This document shows, piece after piece, positions 34,867-43,778 of a stretch of DNA of 64,000 bases. Position numbers and translations under genes: made by a program. This DNA comes from Deltaproteobacteria bacterium (lineage in GTDB: Bacteria > Desulfobacterota > Binatia > Binatales > Binataceae). The notes under the pieces were generated by a model. It saw only the letters and a list, made by a program, of their open reading frames with translations. It was not told where the DNA came from and did not search any database. The first letter of the stretch is position 1. Each line of letters begins with the position of its first letter. The stretch lies in contig JAKBMB010000007.1 in NCBI GenBank assembly GCA_021831785.1, positions 186,001 through 250,000 on the forward strand, in the 5' to 3' direction.

Positions 34867-36207
34867 TTAGGCATAGAGCCGTTCGGTAGATGGCGGCTCC
34901 AGACCCTGTGCGTCGATCCATGCCTCAAGCGCAGCCAGCGCGCGCATCCCCATCATAAGCTTTTTCTGCCTGCCGCGCGCTCGCGGCTTCAGATCGGGCA
35001 TCAAACCGTAGTTCGCGTTCATCGGCTGAAAATTGCGGCGCTCCGAATCGGTGACATAGGCGACGAGGGAGCCCAGCGCGCTCTCGCGCGGCGGCACTAC
35101 AAGCTGCCGGCCGCAAAGCAAGCGCGCGGCGTTGATCGCCGCGAGCAAGCCGGCGGCGGCGGATTCGACGTAGCCCTCGACACCGATCATCTGCCCGGCG
35201 ATAAATAAGTCGCCGCGAGCGCGCATACGCAGCGTGGGTTCGAGCAGGCTCGGCGAGTCGATGAAGGTGTTACGATGAAGCAAGCCGAAGCGGACGAACT
35301 CAGCCGCCTCAAGCCCGGGAATCATGCGCAGCACGCGGCGCTGTTCGAGATAGGTCATCTTGGTCTGAAAGCCGACCATGTTGTAAAGCCGGCCCTCGCG
35401 GTCGTCCTGGCGCAACTGAACCACCGCCGCGGGCGGGCGCCCGTTGCGCGGGTCGAGCAGCCCCACCGGGCGCATCGGTCCGAAGGCTAGGGTCATGCGG
35501 CCGCGGCGCGCCATCTCTTCGATCGGCATGCAGCCCTCGAAATAGACCGGCCGTTCGAAGGGATGAAAGCTGACCGTCTGCGCCTGCAGCAGCGCATCGA
35601 CGAAGGTTTCGTACTGCGCTTGCGTCATGGGGCAGTTGATATAATCGTCGCCGCCTTTACCGTAGCGCGAGGCGCGAAAAGCGATCCCCTCGTCGATCGA
35701 TTCAGCGACAACGATGGGTGCGATCGCGTCGTAAAAGTAGAGCCGTCGAGGCCCGGTGAGCTTGGACAGCTCGGCCGCCAGCGCGGGGCTGGTCAGCGGA
35801 CCCGTGGCGACGAGCGTCACTCCTTCGGGCAACGCCGTAACCTCCGCGCGGACCACCTCCACCATCGGATGAGCGCTCAGCGCGCGGGTGACTTCGCCCG
35901 CGAACCGCTCGCGATCGACCGCCAGGGCCGCTCCGGCTGGCACCCGGGTGCGGTCGGCAACCGCGATAGTCAACGAGCCGAGCCGGCGCATCTCCTCCTT
36001 GAGCACGCCAACTGCGGTCTCGGTCGAAGCGTTGCGCAAGGAGTTTGAACATACCAATTCGGCGAAAAGGCCGGTGCGATGGGCTTCGGTCATCCGCTGC
36101 GGGCGCATTTCGAACAGGCGCACTCGAAGGCCGCGGCGGGCGAGCTGAAAGGCGGCCTCGCTTCCGGCAAGACCGGCGCCTATGACGTTGACCGCACCTT
36201 CTCTCAT
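34867..36207 (-). CDS. trmFO: tRNA m5U54 methyltransferase TrmFO (folate/FAD-dependent)
   Basis: Makes ribothymidine at position 54 of tRNA using methylenetetrahydrofolate and FAD. The N-terminal FAD loop VIGAGLAGSEAAFQLARRG, LVCSNSLRNAS (with the cysteine used in catalysis in the family), INCPMTQAQY and GYVESAAAGLLAAINAARLL mark it. The frame extends to 36339, but the ATG at 36207 (MREGAVNVIGAGLAG) gives the normal N-terminus. In many bacteria it follows topA and dprA; here about 1.5 kb of foreign-looking DNA lies between. Confidence 0.94.
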   Translation of the reverse strand: MREGAVNVIGAGLAGSEAAFQLARRGLRVRLFEMRPQRMTEAHRTGLFAELVCSNSLRNASTETAVGVLKEEMRRLGSLTIAVADRTRVPAGAALAVDRERFAGEVTRALSAHPMVEVVRAEVTALPEGVTLVATGPLTSPALAAELSKLTGPRRLYFYDAIAPIVVAESIDEGIAFRASRYGKGGDDYINCPMTQAQYETFVDALLQAQTVSFHPFERPVYFEGCMPIEEMARRGRMTLAFGPMRPVGLLDPRNGRPPAAVVQLRQDDREGRLYNMVGFQTKMTYLEQRRVLRMIPGLEAAEFVRFGLLHRNTFIDSPSLLEPTLRMRARGDLFIAGQMIGVEGYVESAAAGLLAAINAARLLCGRQLVVPPRESALGSLVAYVTDSERRNFQPMNANYGLMPDLKPRARGRQKKLMMGMRALAALEAWIDAQGLEPPSTERLYA

Positions 36208-36486
36208 CTTGCAGACCCGCGCTAAGGCGCAACCTCGTGCCGGCGTTCGATTCGGCGCGCTGCCGGCATCCGGGAATTCGCGCCCCGCGGTCACACCCGA
36301 ATCGCCGTTGCAGGGTACGCTGCTTTTTTCGCCGCGCAAGTCTCGTGCGGCGCGCAGCGTGATGCCTGCGGGGGATATGAGGCCGCCGATGGCTGAGGCG
36401 ATTAGCTGTGAAACAAACTACGCCAGCCAGCCTCTCCGGTGAACCCTTACCCAGCTAAGCCTCCGCCGTTTTGGGAGCGCGAGACT

Positions 36487-36710
36487 TAGAGTTTGCCCTG
36501 ATCGGCCTTGGCGACAAAACTTTCCAAAGTGAGAATGTCAGCTTTATCTGCGTCAACGAGGTGACTTTTGAGTCCCCCGGCGATGTAGAAATTTCGAAGC
36601 CTCCATCCTTCGCCGTCGCGCACGAGGTAGGCCTTGGCAAACGCTCCCTGCCGCGTCGCCTCGGCATCGTTGTCCTCCTGGCCCCGAGGACCACACCGAA
36701 GCTCCCTTAC
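36487..36710 (-). other. Possible small coding remnant without a start codon
   Basis: The minus-strand frame between stops at 36713 and 36487 reads as a normal-looking protein end (AFAKAYLVRDGEGWRLRNFY then GGLKSHLVDADKADILTLES), about 73 codons with no ATG, GTG or TTG at its beginning. I do not recognise it. It may be the tail of a gene cut by insertion, next to the PemK fragment. Confidence 0.3.
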
Positions 36711-36750
36711 TCAACTTATCCCCGGTCTAATTCCAGGGTTTTGCGTCACT

Positions 36751-36936
36751 CTAGCCAATAATTTCGTTGAGCCCCTCGATCACCTGACCGAGCGCCTCGG
36801 GCATGGCGCGGCCGAGCCGGCGGCCGATGCGCTCGACGGAAAGCGTCCGAATCCGGCTGATCTTCACCCAGGATCTCTTTGGCAGGCCTTTGGCGTCAAG
36901 CTCGAGGGTCAGCGGGAAACCGGCGCGCTGCGGCAA
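36751..36936 (-). pseudogene. PemK/MazF-family toxin, C-terminal fragment
   Basis: The translated minus strand RAGFPLTLELDAKGLPKRSW followed by VKISRIRTLSVERIGRRLG matches the C-terminal third of PemK/MazF endoribonuclease toxins, including the conserved S/T-Q/R-I-R-T-L motif. Only a TTG is available as start (36936), and upstream sequence runs straight into the 3' end of the HEPN-like gene, so the N-terminal catalytic part is missing. No antitoxin gene remains beside it. Confidence 0.75.
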
Positions 36937-36943
36937 GGCAATC

Positions 36944-37690
36944 CTACATGACTGTCTCCCGTGGAGAGCTTGCTGCGAGGGCCTGAAGTTGAATCAAATT
37001 GAGCCAAGTACAAAGCCCGTTAAGAAATCGAGGGGTCCCCACCAGGACGCCGTGGTCGTCGTGTAAGGTAAGACCAGCTATTGAGGTGGAAAAGCAGCCG
37101 TGCGAAAGTGCGTTCCTCAAACGGCGCACATAGTCGGAATTCAATAGTTTCTGAACCTGTGCGCAGCAGGGCTTGTGCGCCTTAGCACCTCGCATGATGA
37201 GATTGTTGAGCGTGCCTTCCCTCATATACACCAAGGCTACATAGAGCCTCCGCACAAGAGAGCCGACAACGGCCATTCTGACCTTCAAGGAGAAATGTAG
37301 GTTAAGCGCCTCAAATTCTGGTGGTAACTTCGGCATCCCGCCAACACGCTTATCGAGGGAAGCTGCAAGGCTAAACCACAGTACGCCATTCAATAGCCGC
37401 TCGAATTCTGCGTTTGAAGTAGAGGGTACGCCCGAAATCTCGCGCAAGAACTCGTCGTCAGTAAGGCGATTGGCTAGCTCCTCAACAATCGTGCGACACG
37501 TGAGGAAGTCTTTGCGCGAGCAGTCATCCTTGAGGGCGCGTTCAAGAAGCACAAGGTCATGTTGAGACCCAAGAGCGTTACCCACAAGCTGGGAGACGTT
37601 ATCGTCCGAGCTTGGTCTCTCGCCTGGAGCGCCGTAGAAGGCATAAAAGTTGCGCAGAGGGTCGCCAATTGGGTCGAGGTTATCGCTCAT
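36944..37690 (-). CDS. HEPN-like protein of unknown function
   Basis: 248 residues, mostly helical, no signal or membrane segment. Near the C-terminus DYVRRLRNALSHGCF contains an R-x4-H motif (RNALSH), the RNase signature of HEPN domains, followed by a short beta-type segment (GLTLHDDHGVL), an arrangement met in several toxin and defence proteins. Cysteines are frequent (CSRKDFLTC, KPCCAQ). Base composition is clearly more AT-rich than the flanking topA and trmFO. It lies in the gap between topA and trmFO next to a PemK toxin fragment. A toxin or abortive-infection role is inference; there is no obvious partner gene. Confidence 0.6.
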   Translation of the reverse strand: MSDNLDPIGDPLRNFYAFYGAPGERPSSDDNVSQLVGNALGSQHDLVLLERALKDDCSRKDFLTCRTIVEELANRLTDDEFLREISGVPSTSNAEFERLLNGVLWFSLAASLDKRVGGMPKLPPEFEALNLHFSLKVRMAVVGSLVRRLYVALVYMREGTLNNLIMRGAKAHKPCCAQVQKLLNSDYVRRLRNALSHGCFSTSIAGLTLHDDHGVLVGTPRFLNGLCTWLNLIQLQALAASSPRETVM

Positions 37691-37832
37691 AAGTTCGTTT
37701 TCGCCGGAATTTCCGTATATGGACCGTCCTAGATTTAGATGCCTATAGCTCGATTCAGACCCCTAGTGCAGCCGCAGGTCGGCGCGCGCGGGCGCCTCGG
37801 CGGGCCCCCGGTTACGGGCAAGGCAGGTTGCG

Positions 37833-40193
37833 TTAAGTGTTGGGCGGGGAAGCGGAGGAGTCGGCAGAAAAGCCGCTCACGGCCTCGACTTGAGTCTTGT
37901 AGCCGCACCCCGGCTTGGCGCAAGCGAGCATCAAGGAACCATTCTTTTGCGGCTTTTCGACCAGATACGGCGCGCCGCACTTGGGACATTGCCGCGCGAC
38001 GGGTTTGTCCCAGCTTGCGAACTTGCAGGCGGGGTAACGGCTGCAGCCGTAAAAGATTCTGCTGCGCCGGCTGCGGCGCTGGAGGATGTTGCCTTGGCCA
38101 CATTCGGGGCACTTAACGCCGATATCGAGCGCCTGTACGCCGAGCTTTTTGATGCCGTCGCACTGGGGATAACCGCTGCAGCCGAGAAAGGCGCCGAAGC
38201 GCGAGCGCCTGAGCACCATGGGTTTCCCGCACTTCTCACAGATCTCTTGGGTCGCCGGGGGCGCTTGGTCGTCCTCTGCCACCAGGACGTGCCCCTGCTC
38301 GTCGCGGGCGAACTGCTTGGTGTTTCGGCACGCGGGATAGTTAGAGCATCCGAGGAACTCGCCGTTGCGTCCCCACTTGATCACCATCGCGCCGCCGTCG
38401 AGCTCGCATTTTATGTCCGTCTTGAGGCCGGCGTGCTTGACGTCGGGCATCTTCCGTTCCGCCTCGCCCAGACGCTGGGAGAATGGGCCGTAAAAGCGGC
38501 GCAGAATCTCGACCCAGTTTTCACGGCCTTCCTCGACTTCGTCGAGTTTCTCTTCGAGCGACGCGGTAAAGGAGGTCTCGATGATGTCCGGAAACGAGTT
38601 GATCAGCAAATCGCTGACCGTTCTGCCCAGCGTGGTGGGGCGCAGGCGTTTACTTTCGTCTTCCTCAACGTAGGAGCGGTCGAGAATGCTGGTCATGATG
38701 CTGGCGTAGGTGGACGGACGGCCGATGCCCTTTTCTTCCAGTTCTTTGATCAGCGTGGCCTGGGTGAACCTGGGCGGGGGCTGGGTGAAGTGTTGCTCCG
38801 GCTTAAGCTCGAGCAGCCTTAATGCCTCGCCCTCGGCGAGCGCGGGCAAGCGTTCTTCAGGCTCGGCGCCGGCGGCCGCCTTTTTCGGCCCGCGAGCGTC
38901 GTCGCCGTCGTCTTGACCCTCGGTGTAGGCGCGCACGAAGCCGTCGAACTTTAGCACCTGGCCGGTAGCGCGAAAGATTGCGCGCTCGGCTTCGATGTCG
39001 ACCACGGTGCGGTCGTAAACCGCCGGGCGCATCTGGCTCGCAACGAACCGGTTAAAGATCAGCGTATAGAGCGCCAGCTCGTCGCGCTCCAGATACGGCG
39101 CGACCGATTCCGGGTCGCGCGCGAGCGACGTGGGGCGTATGGCTTCGTGGGCTTCCTGGGCCGATTTGGCGGCGCGGTAGAGGTTGGGCTTGTCGGGCAG
39201 GTAGCGCGCGCCATAGCGTTGCGCGATGAACTCGCGCACCGACTCGAGCGCCTGCTCGGAGACCCGCGGCGAGTCGGTGCGCATATAGGTGATGAGTCCG
39301 GTCGGTCCCTCGTCGCCTAAACCCACCCCTTCGTAAAGGCGCTGCGCTATCTTCATGGTGCGCGAGGGTGAGAAGCGCAATTTGCGCGCCGCCTCCTGCT
39401 GCAAGCGCGAGGTTATAAAGGGAGGCGCCGGATTGCGGCGCACCTCCTTGCTCTCGATGCTCTTTACCCGAAAGGTGGCGGGGCGGCAGGATTCGATAAC
39501 CTGGTAGGCCTCGTCGCGCCCAAGCTTGTAATCCTTGTTATCGATGCGCTGGCCGCGAAAGCTGTAGAGACTTGCTTTGAAGGGCGGCGGGCCTTGACCC
39601 TCAAGCTCGGCGTCAACCGTCCAGTATTCCTCGGCGCGAAATGCTTCGCGCTCGCGCTCGCGGTCGACGACGATGCGCAGCGCGACCGACTGCACGCGGC
39701 CGGCGCTCAGGCCGCGCTTGACCTTCTTCCATAAAAGCGGGCTTATCTGATAGCCCACCAAGCGGTCGAGCACGCGGCGCGCCTGCTGGGCTTCGTAGAG
39801 ATGGTGGTTGAGGCTGGTCGGATGGGCGACGGCTTCCTTTACCGCAGCCGCCGTAATCTCGTGCAATAGAACGCGCCGAAGTCTGTCGGCGGGAAGGTCC
39901 AACTTCTCCGCGATATGCCAAGCGATCGCCTCGCCCTCACGATCGGGGTCGGTCGCCAGATAGACGCGCTCCTTGCCGGAAGCGGCCTTTTTGATGTCGG
40001 TAATGACCTTGGCCTTGCCGGGTATGACGTGGTATTCCGGCTTAAAGTCGTCGCGGATATCCACGCCCAGGCGGCTTTTCGGCAGGTCCATAACATGGCC
40101 CACCGAGGGAGCAACCTGAAAGTTTGAGCCCAGAAAGCGTCTGAGGGTTTTGGCTTTGGCTGGGGATTCTACGATTATAAGATTTTTGGCCAC
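37833..40193 (-). CDS. topA: DNA topoisomerase I
   Basis: Type IA topoisomerase relaxing negative supercoils, 786 residues. TOPRIM domain with Glu9 (IVESPAKA) and the acidic triad in TDPDREGEA (Asp82, Asp84, Glu86); catalytic tyrosine Tyr303 in GLITYMRTDSPRVS; a DRLVGYQISPLLW hinge segment. The C-terminus has four zinc ribbons: CELDGG...CSNYPAC (its first pair reduced to one Cys), CEKCG...CSGYPQC, CPECG...CSRYPAC and CPKCG...CAKPGC. 74 bp after dprA on the same strand, so probably one operon. Confidence 0.96.
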   Translation of the reverse strand: MAKNLIIVESPAKAKTLRRFLGSNFQVAPSVGHVMDLPKSRLGVDIRDDFKPEYHVIPGKAKVITDIKKAASGKERVYLATDPDREGEAIAWHIAEKLDLPADRLRRVLLHEITAAAVKEAVAHPTSLNHHLYEAQQARRVLDRLVGYQISPLLWKKVKRGLSAGRVQSVALRIVVDREREREAFRAEEYWTVDAELEGQGPPPFKASLYSFRGQRIDNKDYKLGRDEAYQVIESCRPATFRVKSIESKEVRRNPAPPFITSRLQQEAARKLRFSPSRTMKIAQRLYEGVGLGDEGPTGLITYMRTDSPRVSEQALESVREFIAQRYGARYLPDKPNLYRAAKSAQEAHEAIRPTSLARDPESVAPYLERDELALYTLIFNRFVASQMRPAVYDRTVVDIEAERAIFRATGQVLKFDGFVRAYTEGQDDGDDARGPKKAAAGAEPEERLPALAEGEALRLLELKPEQHFTQPPPRFTQATLIKELEEKGIGRPSTYASIMTSILDRSYVEEDESKRLRPTTLGRTVSDLLINSFPDIIETSFTASLEEKLDEVEEGRENWVEILRRFYGPFSQRLGEAERKMPDVKHAGLKTDIKCELDGGAMVIKWGRNGEFLGCSNYPACRNTKQFARDEQGHVLVAEDDQAPPATQEICEKCGKPMVLRRSRFGAFLGCSGYPQCDGIKKLGVQALDIGVKCPECGQGNILQRRSRRSRIFYGCSRYPACKFASWDKPVARQCPKCGAPYLVEKPQKNGSLMLACAKPGCGYKTQVEAVSGFSADSSASPPNT

Positions 40194-40267
40194 CGGTTAG
40201 TGCCTGACCTCCGGTCTAAGGGCAAAGGATCTTCGCGGCTAAAAACAGGGCCGTCAAGCAGTTTGGT

Positions 40268-41428
40268 CTATCGTGCGGCAAGCGCGAATAGCTTTCCGGG
40301 ATGTTGGGATACGACCCCTTTGAGTTCGAGTTCGAGCAATATTCTCAGCACGATCGGCGCGCGCAAGCCGGACTCTTCGATGATCGAATCTATATGCAGC
40401 TTTTGATCCTCTTTTTTGAGCGATTCCACCACTGCCCGGACCTCCTCGGTCTCGGGCGTGAAGGCTGCGCTCGCGGCGCGCGCGGTCTTTTCGAGACCGG
40501 TCGGTGAAGCGACGCTCGCTGAATTCACCGGCCCAAGCTGGGGCGCCAGTTCTTCGAGGACATCCTCCACACACTCTACCAGCCTTGCGCCGTCCTTAAG
40601 AAGCCGGTTGCTGCCGCGGGTCTTCCCGCTAAGCGGGCTGCCCGGGACGGCGAACACCTGGCGGTCTTGTTCCAGCGCCATGCGCGCGGTAATTAGCGAG
40701 CCGCTGCGCTCGGCAGCCTCGACCACCACTACGCCCAGGCATAGCCCGGAGAGAATCCGGTTGCGCGCGGGAAAGTTCTCGGCGATCGGCGGCATTCCCA
40801 GCGGTAGCTCGGTCAGCAGCGCGCCGCGGCCGGCGAGGATGGCGTCGGCAAGCTTGCGATGCTCAGGCGGATAGATCACGTCGATGCCGCAGGCCATCAC
40901 CGCGATCGTAAGTCCTGCGGCTTCCAGGGCGCCCTGATGGGCTTCGGCGTCGATGCCGCGCGCCAGGCCGCTCACCACCGTCATTCCCTTGGCCGCGAGC
41001 TCACGCCCAAGCCGGCGCGCCATGCCCAGGCCGGCGTCGCTGGCGACTCGCGCGCCGACGACCGCAACGCTGTTGGGCAAGACCGCCTGCAGATTGCCGC
41101 GCAGATAAAAGAAGGGCGGCGGGTCGGCGATATGGCGTAGGTTGTCGGGGTACTCGGCGTCGCACCATCTGACCAAGTGCGCGCCCAATCGCTCGACTTC
41201 GCACAAGGTTCTCTCAAGCGGCGCGAATTGGTCGAAGTTCAGGAGATTGCGCGCGGCATTGATCGGGATGCCGGCGTCGGCCAGCTCGCTCTCACTCGCG
41301 CCAAAGATGCGCTCGGCCGAACCAAATCGCTCGAGCAACACGCGGCATGTGCGCGGACCCAAGCCGCGCACCCCGCGCAGGGCAAGCCAGTAGGTGTCCG
41401 AACTGTGCACCATCGTACTACCGTACAC
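40268..41428 (-). CDS. dprA: DNA processing protein DprA
   Basis: Loads RecA on incoming single-stranded DNA during natural transformation. A helical N-terminal region (helix-hairpin-helix-like GVRGLGPRTCRVLLERFGS) leads to the Rossmann-like DprA core with VVGARVASDAGLGMARRLG, VVSGLARGIDAEAHQGAL, AVMACGIDVIYPPEH and ENFPARNRILSGLC. A C-terminal winged-helix region (about 325-386) follows an Ala-rich linker. Starts possible at Met1 or Met6. Opens the dprA-topA string. With recA in the window, competence is plausible but no uptake pilus genes are seen. Confidence 0.94.
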   Translation of the reverse strand: MYGSTMVHSSDTYWLALRGVRGLGPRTCRVLLERFGSAERIFGASESELADAGIPINAARNLLNFDQFAPLERTLCEVERLGAHLVRWCDAEYPDNLRHIADPPPFFYLRGNLQAVLPNSVAVVGARVASDAGLGMARRLGRELAAKGMTVVSGLARGIDAEAHQGALEAAGLTIAVMACGIDVIYPPEHRKLADAILAGRGALLTELPLGMPPIAENFPARNRILSGLCLGVVVVEAAERSGSLITARMALEQDRQVFAVPGSPLSGKTRGSNRLLKDGARLVECVEDVLEELAPQLGPVNSASVASPTGLEKTARAASAAFTPETEEVRAVVESLKKEDQKLHIDSIIEESGLRAPIVLRILLELELKGVVSQHPGKLFALAAR

Positions 41429-41539
41429 CGCCCGGCAGAGTCTTGCGCTCCGGCACTCCCAGCGTCATCTCGTTTGCAAGGCCTTTCGCCGCTAAGCTAG
41501 GGTATAGAGCAGCCCTGGGCCAAGCAAGCCGTGCCACTT

Positions 41540-41562
41540 GAGCGCTGGGTGTACCAGCGCTC
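41540..41562. terminator. Perfect 9-bp inverted repeat with downstream T-rich stretch
   Basis: GAGCGCTGG (41540-41548) and CCAGCGCTC (41554-41562) form a 9-bp stem with a 5-nt loop; a run of six T occurs about 11 nt further (about 41574-41582). It lies in the 350-bp gap between the divergent dprA and ferritin-like genes, so it could equally be an operator. No gene is seen in this gap. Confidence 0.4.
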
Positions 41563-41644
41563 CATGGCGAGAGTGATTTTTTGCGTCCGGGACTCCGCTG
41601 GGGCGAAATTACCTTGGACGTATTGGTCTATTCGCGACGATGAA

Positions 41645-41686
41645 CTAATATGAGGCGTTCAGATACCCTAATATAAGGCGCTCAAA
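41645..41686. repeat. Pair of 19-bp direct repeats upstream of the ferritin-like gene
   Basis: CTAATATGAGGCGTTCAGA (41645-41663) and CTAATATAAGGCGCTCAAA (41668-41686) agree at 16 of 19 positions, 23 bp apart, close to two helical turns. They end about 90 bp before the start at 41779. The spacing is that of a cooperative repressor or activator site; the regulator is unknown. Confidence 0.55.
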
Positions 41687-41778
41687 GGCCGGAGGCCAAT
41701 AACGCCGCCTGGTGCGCGTAGATGAGCGAAGTATCCGCGACCCGCGCATTCTAGTTGCTTATCCGTTAGGAGCACATC

Positions 41779-42339
41779 ATGAACACTAATTCTACATCCG
41801 CCAAGGACAAGCAGATATTGATTTTCAGCTTTTACCGCGACGCTGAACTTCATGGCGCCCGTCTGCTCTTTAACTTAATCGGACATCTTAAAGATGCTGA
41901 TTCACAGCTTAAGCTTGCGCGCCACTTGGCGGACGAGGTTCGCCATGCGTGGCTATGGACCAAGCACATCGTGGAGCTCGGTGGTACCCCGATCAGCCTG
42001 AGCGACGGCTATCAGCGCCGCCTGGGAGCGCGGCTCGGCCTGCCGAAGGGTATCCTGGAGCTTCTTGCGCTGACGGTGGTTGTCGAGGAGCGCGCGCAAA
42101 ACCGCTACATGGCCCACGTGGCGATGCCGAACACCGAGCCGGAAACCAAGGAAGTGCTCAAAGCGGTCAGCGAGGACGAGTCTTGGCATCTGGCTTGGAT
42201 TGAACGCAAAATGCGGGAGATCGCTGCCCAGCAAGGCAACGAACATCGCGCCGACGAAGCATTGGCGCGCTACCGGGAGATTGAGAAGGAAGTGTACACC
42301 AGTTTGGCTGCGGACGAGGCCGAGTTGATGCGCTCTTAG
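41779..42339 (+). CDS. Ferritin-like di-iron domain protein
   Basis: 186 residues forming a four-helix ferritin-like bundle. Candidate metal ligands: Glu23 (DAELHG), Glu53 and His56 (DEVRHAW), Glu103/Glu104 (VVEERAQ), Glu134 and His137 (EDESWHL). Two ExxH motifs on helices 2 and 4 fit a di-iron carboxylate centre, as in rubrerythrin, MiaE-like hydroxylases and related proteins. No membrane segment. Single gene with its own upstream repeats. Oxidase, hydroxylase or iron-binding function cannot be chosen from the sequence. Confidence 0.75.
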   Translation: MNTNSTSAKDKQILIFSFYRDAELHGARLLFNLIGHLKDADSQLKLARHLADEVRHAWLWTKHIVELGGTPISLSDGYQRRLGARLGLPKGILELLALTVVVEERAQNRYMAHVAMPNTEPETKEVLKAVSEDESWHLAWIERKMREIAAQQGNEHRADEALARYREIEKEVYTSLAADEAELMRS

Positions 42340-42460
42340 ACCGAGGCCGCCTGGCCCCGCCCTAGTTTCATCGCGTTTGCTGCTCGTCATGTTTGCCCGC
42401 CGAGCCTGTCCACTGAACGTAAGTCGATGGCTTACCGATGGCAGACGAAAATCATACATA

Positions 42461-42808
42461 ATGTCGCGGCCTCCGTTCGCCGCGCGGGCTAAGACATCCG
42501 CCGCCTGGCTGACCATCAAACCCGATCGCCTCAGAATCGCGTTGAGTGTACGGCCCGCAGCCGGACGCCAGGCAGTGTTGCGCGTCGATGAGCACGGGCC
42601 CGTGGTGGCGCTCAAGTCGCCGGCCGACAAGGGCAAGGCGAACAATGAGTTGCTGCGCATGCTTGCGCGAGCGGCTCTGGTGCCGGTGGCATACGTGCGT
42701 CTTGCCCGGGGCGAAAAGGGCCGGCGCAAGGAAATCGAGATTCTCACCGCTCATCCGCAGCAGCTTGCCGTCAGGCTTCAATCCGCACTAGGCTCGGCGC
42801 AATCATGA
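42461..42808 (+). CDS. DUF167 / YggU-family protein
   Basis: About 115 residues from the ATG at 42461. The DUF167 core is clear: LRIALSVRPAAGRQAVLRVD and VVALKSPADKGKANNELLRM, then VRLARGEKGRRKEIEI. The frame is open from 42377, but the extra N-terminus has no conserved features. The family is widespread and without established function, often next to division or competence genes. Codes for a soluble protein. Confidence 0.85.
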   Translation: MSRPPFAARAKTSAAWLTIKPDRLRIALSVRPAAGRQAVLRVDEHGPVVALKSPADKGKANNELLRMLARAALVPVAYVRLARGEKGRRKEIEILTAHPQQLAVRLQSALGSAQS

Positions 42809-43083
42809 TTGGTCGCCGGCGCTCGCCTCGGGGCGTCGTCGCGGTGGGCTCAAGGAGCAAGAAAGCTCAAGGCTGATTGCGCCGGCTTCGGGGCTGTGAT
42901 GGACGCCGGCCCCGTGCGCCAATCGATCGATCGGACTTGCTCGACCGAGGGATTAGTCGGAGGGCGCCTCTCTGGTATCATTAAGCCGACATCGTGGAGG
43001 CAAACGGTTGGGGCGGACGTCAATCGTCGGCCTGAGTTGAAGACCCGGGAAAAATGGTTATTAGTCCAGGCGGATGAACTGCT

Positions 43084-43410
43084 ATGCCGATCTATGAATA
43101 TCAGTGCAGCAAATGCGGACTTTTTGAGTGCAGCCAGCGCATTACGGACAAGCCGATTAAGCACTGCCCAACATGTGGCAGCAACGTATCGCGAATTATC
43201 TCCCGTACCTCCTTTGTGCTCAAAGGCAGCGGATGGTACGCCACCGACTACGCGCGCAATGGTTCGAAGCAGACTCAGACGAACCCGACCGCCGACGCTA
43301 AAGGCGCGAGCGCAAACGAGGCGCCGAAAGCCCCGGTCGCCGGCAGTGAATCCAACACCAAGTCGAGCGACAAGGCCTGCGAGCCAAGCCGGAGCGCCGA
43401 GCAGCAATAA
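43084..43410 (+). CDS. FmdB-family zinc-ribbon protein
   Basis: 108 residues. The N-terminal half is the FmdB/CxxC-CxxC regulatory zinc ribbon: [12 protein letters not shown], then [14 protein letters not shown] and the [12 protein letters not shown] segment that follows in the family. The C-terminal 45 residues are low-complexity (Ala, Lys, Thr, Ser), probably disordered. FmdB proteins were first named as possible regulators of formamidase; most have no known role. Confidence 0.9.
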   Translation: MPIYEYQCSKCGLFECSQRITDKPIKHCPTCGSNVSRIISRTSFVLKGSGWYATDYARNGSKQTQTNPTADAKGASANEAPKAPVAGSESNTKSSDKACEPSRSAEQQ

Positions 43411-43778
43411 TTTATTTCCCGACTTTCTATTCCAGCCCGGCTGCGGTCGCCCAGCTTGGGAGCCATGACCAGCCGGCCGCGGCGCTAGATTCATTACGCA
43501 GGGTCTGACAACCGGCCGCCAGCGTGACCCGGGGTTGTTCGGCTCAACCGGCCGCGTGTGAGTTTCCCTCCAAATCCGAGGCATACCCGAGACCCGGACT
43601 CGCGCTTGGGATGAGGAGATCGCGCGGCGGCGCGAGCAAGCGCCGCCGCCGGGCCCGATTTCGGCACATCATCGAGCGACTGGCGTAAGCCGGTAAGGCG
43701 CAAAGTCGGGTAATTGCACCGACGTTAGGCAATTAACGGCCCTAGAAGGGCGTTGCAGCGCTCTGTTAACGTGTCTCT
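43411..43778. other. Intergenic region upstream of polA
   Basis: 368 bp without a convincing gene; short frames on both strands have no protein pattern. Presumably contains the polA promoter. Confidence 0.4.

Noticed and set aside
33737-34870. 377-codon plus-strand frame
   Set aside because: Antisense to ppx/gppA, which has clear motifs.
36471-36761. 96-codon plus-strand ORF
   Set aside because: Opposite strand to the more protein-like minus-strand remnant; no pattern.
37890-38822. 310-codon plus-strand frame
   Set aside because: Antisense to the zinc-ribbon end of topA.
42850-43584. 244-codon minus-strand frame
   Set aside because: Overlaps the FmdB gene and flanks; no protein pattern.
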